Assembly: GCA_963727955.1 (NCBI GenBank)
Contig: CAVSII010000006.1
Span: forward strand, 14,724-78,723
DNA from: Bog-756 sp963727955
GTDB taxonomy: Bacteria; Actinomycetota; Acidimicrobiia; Acidimicrobiales; RAAP-2
Length of the DNA: 64,000 nucleotides
Reading direction: 5' to 3'
Shown here: positions 43,982-52,577 of the stretch, piece after piece
Position numbering within the stretch: position 1 is the stretch's first letter
Layout of the letters: each line of letters begins with the position of its first letter
Position numbers and translations under genes: made by a program
The notes under the pieces: generated by a model
What the model was told of the DNA's origin: nothing
Databases searched by the model: none
What the model saw: the letters and a program-made list of their open reading frames with translations, nothing else

Positions 43982-44749
43982 TCAGGAGGCCATCTTGATG
44001 ACAGCAAATGCCGCGCCGTCCGGATCAGCCAGCACGGCAAAGCGCCCCGGAGGAATGTCGGTCGGTGGGACGAACGTGGTTCCTCCGAGCTCAGCAGCCT
44101 TGGCGGCCGTGGCGTCGGTGTCGTCAACGCCGAAGTAGACGAGCCAGTGGGCCGGAACCTCGGCGGGGACCATGTCGGGCATGGTCATCATGCCCGCCAC
44201 CGTCTTGTCGCCGAGCTTCCATTCCGTGTAGCTCATTCCCCCCATGTCGAGATCGTTGGGTTGCCACCCGAACACCTCTGTGTAGAAAGCTCTGGCCGCC
44301 GGGAGATCTCGGGTGTTCAGCTCGTTCCAGGCGAAGGCCCCCGTCTCGTTGGCCAGCTCAGCTCCGGCGAAGGTCTTGGGCTGCCAGACGCCGATCACCG
44401 CCCCCCCGGGATCAGCGAACACCGCCATGCGTCCGATGTCTGAAACGTCCATCGGCTCGGCGAACACCATGGCCCCCGCCTTTTTGGCCAGGTCGACGGT
44501 TGCGTCCGCATTGTCGACAGAGACGTAGGTAATCCAGGCGCTGGGCTGTTCCTCCGTCATCACCTTCATATTGCCGGCCACGGTCTTCCCGCCCTTGCGC
44601 ATGAGGTTGTAGTGACCCATGTCCTCGCCCTGGTCCTCAGCTTTCCAGCCGAACAGAGACCCGTAGAAGGCATTCGAGGTTGCGAGATCCTTGGTGGCAT
44701 GATCGACCCAGGAGGGGGTCCCGGGGTCGTAAGAGGTGAACTCTGGCAT
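43982..44749 (-). CDS. Two-domain VOC (glyoxalase-like) protein
   Basis: 255-aa tandem VOC protein resembling the actinobacterial CFP30B-type family. Domain 1: SYDPGTPSWVDHATKDLATS then NAFYGSLFGWKAEDQGEDMG; domain 2: GAFAWNELNTRDLPAARAFY then TEVFGWQPNDLDMGG, ending PPGRFAVLADPDGAAFAVIK. GGAGGAGATACAAA precedes the ATG. Reaction not known. Confidence 0.88.
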   Translation of the reverse strand: MPEFTSYDPGTPSWVDHATKDLATSNAFYGSLFGWKAEDQGEDMGHYNLMRKGGKTVAGNMKVMTEEQPSAWITYVSVDNADATVDLAKKAGAMVFAEPMDVSDIGRMAVFADPGGAVIGVWQPKTFAGAELANETGAFAWNELNTRDLPAARAFYTEVFGWQPNDLDMGGMSYTEWKLGDKTVAGMMTMPDMVPAEVPAHWLVYFGVDDTDATAAKAAELGGTTFVPPTDIPPGRFAVLADPDGAAFAVIKMAS

Positions 44750-44891
44750 TTTGTATCTCCTCCAAGTCCGTGGGCGTTGTTTCCCCTGTCCGGATGCAGC
44801 TTAGCGATGTCCCCGGCGGCGACGCCGTGGGTAGCGGACGCTGGCGTGCACGGGCACGGCACGGGCACCGGCACCGATGGTCTTGGTCGCT

Positions 44892-45284
44892 TCAGCCAGG
44901 CCCGAGGAGATCCCAACGATTGACAACGCAGTCGAGAAAGACGGCAACGCGACCGCAGGGTTCGCTCCTTGGGGATCGGACGAAACGCACGCCAGCAGAG
45001 GTCATCCGCCGGCAGGAAGCATCAAAGTCGTCGACGCGAAGGAAGAAGGCGACCCGGCCACCGGTTTGGGCTCCGATGACCGACGTCTGAGGTTCGTCCT
45101 CAGCACGGGCCAGCAGGATCCCCGTTTCAGATCCGGGCGGTCTCACGACGACCCAGCGTTTGGCCTTTCCGCTCTGGGTGTGAGCTGGCGAATCTTCGAC
45201 GAGATCGAAGCCCAATGTGTCGACGAAGAACTGGATTGCGGCGTCGTACCCGTCTACTACGAGGGTGACCAGGTCGAGGTTCAT
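44892..45284 (-). CDS. VOC-superfamily protein
   Basis: 130-aa protein: NLDLVTLVVDGYDAAIQFFV, DTLGFDLVEDSPAHTQSGKA, RWVVVRPPGSETGILLARAE, and the C-terminal VFLDCVVNRWDLLGPG. The Cys in VFLDCVVN replaces the Leu-Tyr-Gly found in most relatives. Function unknown; no operon partner. Confidence 0.78.
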   Translation of the reverse strand: MNLDLVTLVVDGYDAAIQFFVDTLGFDLVEDSPAHTQSGKAKRWVVVRPPGSETGILLARAEDEPQTSVIGAQTGGRVAFFLRVDDFDASCRRMTSAGVRFVRSPRSEPCGRVAVFLDCVVNRWDLLGPG

Positions 45285-45420
45285 CGATGGACCCTTCTCA
45301 CCCGGCCGAGCAACTTCACGTCTCAATCTTCTCGCAACGGACTCGCTTACGCCGGATTCTGTCTTCCCGACTCCAGCAGTGAAGTGCCGGCTGGACGGTC
45401 GCCCCTCCCGTGCTCGCATT

Positions 45421-46596
45421 TCAGTGCGACCCGTTGAGGGCGAGCATCCCGAGCGCTGCCGCCATCGACAGCGGCACGGCCACGACCCCGAGGCGGCTCG
45501 CTCTGGCGATGGATGGTTGAGCACCGGCCGACCTGGCCGACCGAAGCCACAAGAGCCAGGCCAGCGAGCCGGTGACGAAGAGGTTCGGACCGATATTCAG
45601 ACCCACAAGGAGGGCAAACGGTCGAGGCGGGACCCGAGCGGCTAACAGCGATCCGGCGGGAAGGTTGTTGACGGCCACGCTGAGGAGGGCCCCAGTGACA
45701 GCCGTACCCAAAGAATCGAGGTGCCCGAGGAGAGTCGCCGGTCCCGACCACGCACGCCCCAGCGTGCCGAGCGCCACGGCTATGCCGAACAGGCCGACGA
45801 GTACGGGGAGTCCCAGAACCCCCACGGCGCGCCTCAGAGACACCTCCGAAGAGAGGGACCGGACACCAACCGCCACTACGCCGACGGCTGCCACGAAAGC
45901 GGCCGGCGACCGGAGGACGAGCACCAACACGGTGACGGCGACCACGGCTATGAGTCCGATTCCCAGTACCGGTCGACTGACCCTTTCCGATACCGGGCCG
46001 ACGGCGGCCCGCAGTGATCGATGTTCGGCCACACCCACGACCAGGGCTGTCATCAGCGCCGATGCAATCCCCGCCAGAGCCATGTGCCGAAAGAATTGTC
46101 CTCCCGAGAGGTGCAGGTGGCCGAGGACGATCAGGTTAGTGAGATTGGACCCGGGCAGAAGGAGCGATCCGGCATTGGACAGAAGCAGGCACCCGTACAG
46201 CAGCGGTGCCTCTCCTTCGCCCCGGTTGCGCGCCGTGTAGATGAGTATGGGCGTCAGGAATGCCACCGAGGTGTCGAGATTCAAAACAGTCGTCACCGCC
46301 ACCGTCAGTGTGACGGCGCCGGCGTAGAGCGCCAGCCCGTTTGGCGCTAGTCGTGCGAGGGCATGACCGGCGGCGGAGAACAACCGGTCCTCGTCGGCAA
46401 CGAGACCTACGAGGAGGAGGCCCGCTACGAGGACGAATGGAGACCAGTCCTGCGCCGCCGCCGATCGGGCCTCCTGCGGGCCGAAAAACGCAGCACCGAG
46501 TGCTCCGGCGCACCCGACAGCGGCCACGGCCCATCCCAGCCGACCGGTGCCGTCAGGAATCTTCGTCGGGTGTGGGTTCCTCACCTTGGCCATCAT
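45421..46596 (-). CDS. ArsB/NhaD-type (IT superfamily) permease
   Basis: 391-aa membrane protein with about 11 segments. LNLDTSVAFLTPILIYTARN and LLLSNAGSLLLPGSNLTNLI are the two re-entrant loop motifs of the ArsB/CitM/SLC13-like family; SVAVNNLPAGSLLAARVPPR and VGLNIGPNLFVTGSLAWLLW form the second repeat. It may export arsenite or act as another anion or Na+/H+ antiporter; no arsenic-regulator gene adjoins it. Start ATG 46596 or a GTG five codons later. Confidence 0.8.
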   Translation of the reverse strand: MMAKVRNPHPTKIPDGTGRLGWAVAAVGCAGALGAAFFGPQEARSAAAQDWSPFVLVAGLLLVGLVADEDRLFSAAGHALARLAPNGLALYAGAVTLTVAVTTVLNLDTSVAFLTPILIYTARNRGEGEAPLLYGCLLLSNAGSLLLPGSNLTNLIVLGHLHLSGGQFFRHMALAGIASALMTALVVGVAEHRSLRAAVGPVSERVSRPVLGIGLIAVVAVTVLVLVLRSPAAFVAAVGVVAVGVRSLSSEVSLRRAVGVLGLPVLVGLFGIAVALGTLGRAWSGPATLLGHLDSLGTAVTGALLSVAVNNLPAGSLLAARVPPRPFALLVGLNIGPNLFVTGSLAWLLWLRSARSAGAQPSIARASRLGVVAVPLSMAAALGMLALNGSH

Positions 46597-46749
46597 GCCC
46601 GTCTTCGGTCCCGGTCAGACGTGAACCACCGAAGGCACGTGGACCCACGACGGGTGTAATCCACATCGGTGCCGTGGTCGTTCCGAGGGTGGGGGTCCGG
46701 GATCGGGATCGGAGCTTTCATTGCAGCCTTCAGCCAGTGGTCGCTCGCC

Positions 46750-46755
46750 TACGCT
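46750..46755 (+). promoter_or_regulatory. -10 element, leaderless type
   Basis: TACGCT, 6 nt before the ATG of the DUF1345 gene. Confidence 0.5.
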
Positions 46756-46761
46756 TCGACA

Positions 46762-47425
46762 ATGCCCCCTCCGACCAGTTCGCCTCGCAGCTGGCGAGAC
46801 CCTCGGGCCAGTGTGCGTGTGGCAGTTGCAGCATCACTCGGAATAGTTGCCGGAGTCGCCGTGTCGGCCTGGACGTTCTGGCAAGGAGCGGTCCTCATCG
46901 GCTGGGACGTTGGTGCGCTCTTCCTCATCACATGGATCTGGTGGGTGGTGGGGGGTCTGGATGCCGAGGAGTCCAAGAGCCGTGCAAACAGAGAGGACAC
47001 CAGCATCCAGTTGGCCGAAGCCATCCTTCTGCTGGCGGGAGTCGCTCTGCTCGCAGCCGTCGGGTTGGCCCTGGTCCGCGCCGGTCAAACTGCCTGGGGC
47101 GACGAAGGCTTATCTCATTACTCTCGGATTGCTGAGTGTGGCGCTGTCGTGGGGATTGGTCCATACGGTCTTCACCCTGCGATATGCCCGGTCCTACTAC
47201 TCCCCGCCTGTGGGCGGGATCGACTTCAACGAGGACGATCCGCCCACCTATCTGGACTTCGCTTATTTGGCCTTGACCATCGGCATGACCTTCCAGGTAT
47301 CTGACACCAACCTGACCACCAAGAGGATGCGCAGAATCGCTCTCTCCCATGGCCTCCTCTCGTACTTGTTCGGTGCGGTAATCGTTGCCCTCGTCATCAA
47401 CGTCGTGTCGAGTCTCCTCCATTAG
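46762..47425 (+). CDS. DUF1345-family membrane protein, one frame break
   Basis: About 221 aa after joining. First part: ASLGIVAGVAVSAWTFWQGA, IGWDVGALFLITWIWWVVGG, QLAEAILLLAGVALLAAVGL; second part: GLLSVALSWGLVHTVFTLRY, GGIDFNEDDPPTYLDFAYLA, LTIGMTFQVSDTNLTTKRMR. The latter (DFAYxAxTIGMTFQVSDTN) is the diagnostic DUF1345 motif. The frame changes at AAA 47087-47089, where one A more restores AGQKLPGATKAYLI. Function of the family unknown; five to six membrane segments. Confidence 0.82.
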
Positions 47426-47527
47426 GGCAGGCGATGGACCCTGAAGGGAAACCGCCGGCATTGTCCGCTTATCATGCGTCGAGGGTCATTTTGGGTCTCC
47501 AAAACGGAGAGCGGACTGGGGGGAAGA

Positions 47528-47946
47528 ATGGAAACGGACGATCGCGAGACGCCGGTCCGGAGTTTCGTCGAGGAGGTCTGGAATGGTCGAAACTACGAAG
47601 CGGCCGCCGATCTCTACAGCGAGAACTACGTCAATCCGTTCGGGACAGTCCGTCCGCCAGTGTCGAGCCGATCCGGCGATACCACCGTGCGTTCTCCGAC
47701 TTGCACCTCGATGTCGAGGAGGTGATCGTGGCCGGCGACACGGTGGTGCTCAAGGGCACACTTCGCGGGACCGACACAGGAGGGCACCTGGGACGTCCTC
47801 CAACCGGGCGGGCGATAGAGGACTGGCATGTTGACATCACGCATTTCGAGGGGGACAGGGTCATCAGCGAATGGATAGGCGCCGACAACCTCGGTCTCTT
47901 CATCCAGCTCGGGGTTCTCGAGGACCCGTGGCCGACTCAGGTTTAG
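47528..47946 (+). CDS. SnoaL-like polyketide-cyclase-fold protein, one frame break
   Basis: About 139 aa after joining: TPVRSFVEEVWNGRNYEAAA, DLYSENYVNPFG, then DSPSASVEPIRRYHRAFSDL and VIVAGDTVVLKGTLRGTDTG, with DWHVDITHFEGDRVISEWIG at the end. This is the SnoaL/ester-cyclase pattern. The break is at GGG 47642-47644; a fourth G would join the parts. GGGGGGAAGA precedes the ATG. Substrate unknown. Confidence 0.75.
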
Positions 47947-48206
47947 ACGCCCGCCGGATCGCCATAGGTGCCCATGATCCAGGCTTGATAATCGCCGTCG
48001 AACAGGCGATGAGTGGCAGGTCCCCGAGCGAAGACCATCTCACCACGGGCGTCTCATCGCATACAGTGACCTGCCAGAAGTAAGGCTGTATCTGGTCGGT
48101 TGCCCGTGATAGCTTGCCTCACCTAGCCGGGCGGTGTGCGACGGACTTTGTCGAGATCGTGCGGGTCTCAGCAATTTGGCAAATTACGACAGAACGCGGG
48201 GTGGCG

Positions 48207-48680
48207 ATGTCCGAAACAACGGATCTGCGGTGGCAACCCATCACCTCTTTGCTGCTCAGCATCGTGGGTCTGGCCGGCTCTATCTACCTCACCATTAGCC
48301 ATTTCGACAACCACATCTCTCTCGTGTGTCCCGATCTCGGCTCCTGCAACAGGATCCTCACCAGTAATACGTCGCACTTCTTGGGCATTCCCGTACCGGT
48401 GCTGGGCCTGTTGTACTTCGTACCCATGACCGTCCTCTGTCTGCCCGCACTGTGGCGCTCCAATGACCGACGGATTCATTTGACCCGACTCATCCTTTCG
48501 GCCATTGGCGTCGCCATGATCATCTATTTGTTTATCGAGGAGCTGTTCATCATTCAAGCACTGTGCATTTGGTGTTCAGTCATTCATTTCGTCGGATTCT
48601 TGCTATTCGTGGTTATCGCCACCTCGACACCGGCGCTACTGGAGCGAAGCTCCGACCTCACGGCTTCTGAGGCAGGATAA
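48207..48680 (+). CDS. Vitamin K epoxide reductase (VKOR) family protein
   Basis: 157-aa membrane protein with four or five segments. Loop cysteines in LVCPDLGSCNRIL and the quinone-side active-site pair in QALCIWCSVIHFVG are intact. Bacterial VKOR re-oxidises a DsbA-type thioredoxin and passes electrons to menaquinone, so it drives disulfide formation in exported proteins. No DsbA gene adjoins it. ATG 48207 is preferred; longer starts exist but add no family sequence. Confidence 0.9.
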   Translation: MSETTDLRWQPITSLLLSIVGLAGSIYLTISHFDNHISLVCPDLGSCNRILTSNTSHFLGIPVPVLGLLYFVPMTVLCLPALWRSNDRRIHLTRLILSAIGVAMIIYLFIEELFIIQALCIWCSVIHFVGFLLFVVIATSTPALLERSSDLTASEAG

Positions 48681-49115
48681 AGCCGAGCAGCCGATCGGGT
48701 GCGACTCGACTGCGACGGCAGGGACTGGTGGCACAGGCCACGTCGTGGGAGTGCTTCTCCATAGGCGTGGAGGTGCCGTTCAGTGGCGCTGAACGGTGGC
48801 GAGCGCTGGGTCAGTGGGAGAGGTTGAGGTTATGAAAGGGGTTGAGCCCTCGGCGTAGCCAAGCGACTGGGCCAAGTCCCAGGAGGATCGCAACAGCACC
48901 GGTCAGGACCAGGTTCGTGGCAAGTCAGAGTTTCGCCCGTCGTCTCCTGTTGCGGGTTAGGCGGTCCTCATCTCGCGGTCATTAGCAGCGGGATTCGCGT
49001 TCTCGGTGTCAGTGCGGCTCAATCGGAACGGTGCTACTGGTCCTTTCCGAGACGGGTGTGTCACTGAAGCCATCATCGATACCAGACCCGCTCATTGGCG
49101 TTAGGTGACGCGCCC
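48681..49115. other. Intergenic region with remnant of a membrane peptide
   Basis: No complete gene. On the minus strand 48811-48924 is open for 38 codons and reads LATNLVLTGAVAILLGLGPV then AWLRRGLNPFHNLNLSH, a plausible last helix and tail of a small membrane protein, but it is preceded directly by a stop and has no start. It is either a fragment or another frame-broken gene. Nothing else is seen. Confidence 0.4.
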
Positions 49116-50209
49116 CTAGGTCGGAGGACTGACCTTGATGGGGTCCGGCGGGACATCCCGCCCGACAAACCGGTACACGTCGCGGGCAACCTCCTCCAGC
49201 TTGGCCTTCTCCTCGTCATCGACGGGCTCGAGAAGATCGATCTCGATGCCTTCTGCCGGTAATCGCCATGCGCCCGTCACCCGACCTGCGGTCAAGACGA
49301 TCGGGCGGAAGATCCCATTGGTGGTGACTACCGACTGATGTTCGCCTACCCACATTTGCCTCGAGGACCAACCGTGCAAAATTGATCGAATGAGCCGAGC
49401 AGTCGCGTCGGCAGAGATTCCGTATCTCCGAGTGCGGAACCACTTACCACGAAGCCCTCTCCAGTTTGGCGCAAGGACTCTGATGCTTCCCTGAATGCCA
49501 AACGGGCGTCCCCGAGGGTGATTCCAGACCATTTGGAAAGATCCTCCGGCATTGCCGGTCCATGGCCCTCCAGGTATCGGGTGGCGAGGCGCGCCAGCGA
49601 TTCATGAGGACTGAGTTGTGAGGGCTCCGGTCCCAACCACGTGCTGACAGAGACAAAGGCATGGCCACCGGCGATCACCGGACCCCTAACGATCAGCCCC
49701 CGTAGACTTGCTGCACAAAGGAGGTGGACCAAGGATTGACCTTCGGTGGGTACGCCCGCAGCCTCAAGGCGCTCACGAAGATCAGTCCTAAGGAGGGGTC
49801 CCTCCGAATCAAGAGTACGTACTACTACGTCGACACCCCGCTGTTCTTGCTGGCCGGACAGACCGAGCTCTCGCATACGACGGCTGAGCGTCGAGGTGGA
49901 TCGTGGTGCAGTCAGTGGGTGAAGCCACCAGTAGTCATCTGAGTGAACGAGATGGAGAGTGCCTCGGTTGAGCCATGTGACAACCAGTCGACGATCGTTC
50001 AAGGCGCGGTCGACCTCTTCGGCCACGAGCCCGTCAGACCGACTTCGAATTGCAAGCCGAAAGCCACGCTCGTCCTGGGCTTGCACCGCAAGTATCCGCC
50101 CCACCACCTCGTGAGGCGACGAGCCTCTCGGACCCAAGAGCTGCTGGGAGCGGAGCCGCTCGGCCCGAACGTCAGGCTGATGACGCCAATCGCTCAGGTT
50201 GTCACGCAC
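49116..50209 (-). CDS. Winged-helix DNA-binding domain protein (HTH_42, AlkX/YcaQ-like), one frame break
   Basis: About 364 aa after joining. N-terminus ERLRSQQLLGPRGSSPHEVV then GRILAVQAQDERGFRLAIRS; LNRGTLHLVHSDDYWWLHPL is a family signature. Second part after the break: LHGWSSRQMWVGEHQSVVTT then NGIFRPIVLTAGRVTGAW. Members of this fold (YcaQ) unhook DNA crosslinks; others are uncharacterised. The frame changes at AAAA 49378-49381; one more A restores SFDQFLHGW. GTG start. Confidence 0.82.
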
Positions 50210-50302
50210 GAGCGCCTCCCGATACCTTCACGCCGCCAAGTCAATCATCGAGCAGCTCGTGGTATAGGGCAGCGCGCTAGTTCGGGAAGTCCTGTCTGGG
50301 CC

Positions 50303-50308
50303 TACACT
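50303..50308 (+). promoter_or_regulatory. -10 element, leaderless type
   Basis: TACACT, 7 nt before the GTG of the interrupted small gene. Confidence 0.5.
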
Positions 50309-50315
50309 CCAAGTT

Positions 50316-50417
50316 GTGAAGATCCCGGTTGCCTGCACTCTCGAACCGAGCGACGCAAGGTCTCAACTTGGCGAGTGGCGGAAGATGCTCCGCCGAAGCG
50401 TAGGTGGCTCCCCTGTC
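50316..50417 (+). pseudogene. 5' part of a small CCxFF-type gene cut by an IS3 element
   Basis: Starts GTG, reads KIPVACTLEPSDARSQLGEW then RKMLRRSVGGSPV, and ends at the left end of the insertion sequence. The matching remainder is at 51950-52170. The family of about 90-100 aa small soluble proteins is common in actinobacteria; its function is unknown to me. Confidence 0.72.
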
Positions 50418-50486
50418 TGTCAGGCTGACGTGAGACACCTGCCGTAACCGTTATCCCTCCCGGGCGAGACAGGAATCTCCAATCCC

Positions 50487-50903
50487 ATGACCTTGACCGA
50501 CTCCACATCCCTGACGGCACGCGCCCAAAATGGGGACGTGACCGACGACTACGACCCGGCCGCAGCGCCGGCCAGACGAACATTCACGCCCGACCAGAAG
50601 CTGAGCATCCTGGCTTCCTACGAGGGGGCCACCGAGCCCGGGGCCAAAGGAGCCCTTCTCCGGCGGGAAGGGATCTACAGCTCCCAGATCACCGAGTGGA
50701 GGAAGGCCCGAGACGCCGGAACCCTCGGGGGCAGCTCGCCGACGGGGCGCAGCGCTGACCGCAAGGAGGCAGATCGACTGCGCAAGAAGAACGAACGTCT
50801 CGAGGCCGAGCTGGAAAAGACACGAACGGCGCTCGACATCATGGGAAAAGTGCACGCGCTCTTGGAGGGCATCTCCAAGAGTGCGGACACCGAGGAGAAG
50901 TAG
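50487..50903 (+). CDS. IS3-family transposase, OrfA (HTH protein)
   Basis: 138-aa protein: RRTFTPDQKLSILASYEGAT is the usual HTH start, followed by SSQITEWRKARDAG and a leucine-zipper-like helix (ADRLRKKNERLEAELEKTRT). It binds the IS ends. OrfB follows 5 nt later. Confidence 0.93.
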   Translation: MTLTDSTSLTARAQNGDVTDDYDPAAAPARRTFTPDQKLSILASYEGATEPGAKGALLRREGIYSSQITEWRKARDAGTLGGSSPTGRSADRKEADRLRKKNERLEAELEKTRTALDIMGKVHALLEGISKSADTEEK

Positions 50904-50908
50904 ATCAG

Positions 50909-51922
50909 GTGATTGACGACCATCACCCGGAACTGGCCAAGGCCGTCGGGACCAGGCGGGCCTGTCAGCTGCTCGGTCGGGCCCGGGCCACCCACTACCG
51001 ACGACGTCGGCCACCGAGGTGTGGACCGCCGAGTCCCCGGCCGGCCCCACCCAACGCCCTCCGCCCCGCCGAACGCCAGGCCGTGCTGGAGCTGCTGCAC
51101 CGGCCTGACCACTGCGATCTGGCCGTGGCTCAGGTGTGGGGTCGCACCCTGGACGATGGCACCTACCTGTGCTCGCAGTCCACCATGCACCGCCTGCTCC
51201 GGGGCAGCGGGGAATCGAGGGAACGTCGGCGTCAGCGGACCCACCCGGCCAAGAAGAAGCCCGAGCTCATGGCCAGCCAGCCAAACCAGGTGTGGTCGTG
51301 GGACATCACAAAACTGCGGGGCCCGAACCGAGGCGAGTACTACGACCTCTATGTCATCCTCGACATCTTCAGCCGCTACGTCGTCGGCTGGCTGTTGGCT
51401 CCCACCGAGTCGGCTGAGCTGGCCACCGACTTCATCCACGATGCCGTGCTCACCCAAGGGGTGGACCGGGACCAACTCACTATCCACGCCGACCGGGGGT
51501 CATCCATGCGTTCCAAGCCGGTGTCCCAGTTGATGGTCGACCTCGGGGTGACCCGCAGCCACAGTCGCCCCCATGTCTCCAACGACAACCCGTATTCCGA
51601 GGCGGCCTTTAAGACCTTGAAGTACTGCCCGGCGTTCCCCGACCGATTCGGCTCCATCGAGGACGCACGGGCGTTCTGCGTCCAGTTCTTCGAGCACTAC
51701 AACCACGTCCACCGTCATTCGGGCATCGCCCTCCACACCCCGGCCTCGGTCCACTACGGGACTGCCGCCGAGATCAGGAAACAGCGCCAAGACACGCTGA
51801 CTGCCGCCTACGCTGCCAACCCGATCCGGTTCCGGCATCGCCCGCCCGCTGCACCGCGGCTGCCCGAGGTGGCGTGGATCAACCCGCCAGTCGCCAGAGG
51901 GGAGGCCGCACAGAACTCGTGA
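50909..51922 (+). CDS. IS3-family transposase, OrfB (DDE catalytic protein)
   Basis: 337-aa rve-type integrase. GTRRACQLLGRARATHYRRR at the N-terminus; DDE residues in VWSWDITKLRGPNRG (first Asp), LTIHADRGSSMRSK (second Asp) and NPYSEAAFKTLKYCPAFP (Glu); NHVHRHSGIALHTPASVHYG closes the domain. All catalytic residues present, so it is probably active. GTG start. Confidence 0.94.
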   Translation: MIDDHHPELAKAVGTRRACQLLGRARATHYRRRRPPRCGPPSPRPAPPNALRPAERQAVLELLHRPDHCDLAVAQVWGRTLDDGTYLCSQSTMHRLLRGSGESRERRRQRTHPAKKKPELMASQPNQVWSWDITKLRGPNRGEYYDLYVILDIFSRYVVGWLLAPTESAELATDFIHDAVLTQGVDRDQLTIHADRGSSMRSKPVSQLMVDLGVTRSHSRPHVSNDNPYSEAAFKTLKYCPAFPDRFGSIEDARAFCVQFFEHYNHVHRHSGIALHTPASVHYGTAAEIRKQRQDTLTAAYAANPIRFRHRPPAAPRLPEVAWINPPVARGEAAQNS

Positions 51923-51949
51923 ACCGAACGTGTCTCAAATCGCTTGACA

Positions 51950-52170
51950 GATTCCGCTCCGAGCGTGTCGCACCGAATCGGCTCCAACTTACACTTTTGC
52001 CCGATGCCGACACCGGATCTGTCATCAGCCTCGCTCAGCGTGAGGTTGCCTGCTGTGCCTTCTTCTCGTTCACCATCGACATTCGGGCTGATCGTCTCGT
52101 TCTTGCAGTGGAAGTACCGGATGACGCTGTTGAGATTCTCGATGAGCTGTACTCCGGCAACGCCACCTAG
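51950..52170 (+). pseudogene. 3' part of the small CCxFF-type gene
   Basis: Reads FRSERVAPNRLQLTLLPDAD, then VISLAQREVACCAFFSFTID and RADRLVLAVEVPDDAVEILD. AxREVxCCxFFxF is the core motif of the family whose N-terminal half stands before the IS. Joining both directly leaves the frame off by two bases, so the target site was altered on insertion or later. Confidence 0.72.
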
Positions 52171-52303
52171 CATTCGTCGCGCTTAAGACGACGAAGGCAA
52201 GAGGAGCGAGAGGTACGCGCAGAGTATTGACCCACGGTCGATAACGTCCCACATACCCGGTGGTCGAGGGCACCCCAGGGGCAGCAATGGCAAACTTGCA
52301 GTC

Positions 52304-52577
52304 ATGGCCTCCACAATCTCGGGAACGCATCTCCTCGAACCAGCCGTGATCGACGAGCCCTACGGCTTCTATGACGAATTACGGTCCCATGCGCCGGTGT
52401 GGGAAGTGCCCGGCACCGGGATCTTCACCGTGGCCACATTCCAACTACTCGCTGAGGCTGCTGGCCGAGTCGAGGACTTTTCGTCGAACTTGAACTGCCT
52501 TCTCTACCGTGACGACCAGGGCATGCCTTGTCGGCTCTCTTTCAACGATGCGGGAGTCCAGGCGTTGGCTACCGCGG
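52304..52577 (+). pseudogene. Cytochrome P450, 5' part cut by an IS256-type element
   Basis: Reads ISGTHLLEPAVIDEPYGFYD, ELRSHAPVWEVPGTGIFTVA, FNDAGVQALATA, the N-terminus of a soluble P450 up to the C-helix. It ends with CTACCGCGG, which is repeated at 54018-54026 after the element. Removing the element and one copy gives ATADPPEHAVHRDTVFSELV, in frame, so the intact enzyme had 406 aa. Confidence 0.93.

Larger units (their letters stand above)
50418..51949 (+). mobile_element. IS3-family insertion sequence (1532 bp)
   Basis: Imperfect terminal inverted repeats: TGTCAGGCTGACGTGAGACA on the left and, read inward, TGTCAAGCGATTTGAGACAC on the right, with 5'-TG and CA-3' ends as usual for IS3. 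It holds orfA and orfB in order. No target duplication is visible on the flanks (GTC left, GAT right). It interrupts the small gene described next to it. Confidence 0.85.

Noticed and set aside
49943..50428. Open frame of 161 codons opposite the winged-helix gene
   Set aside because: Overlaps the real gene almost entirely on the other strand and has no domain.
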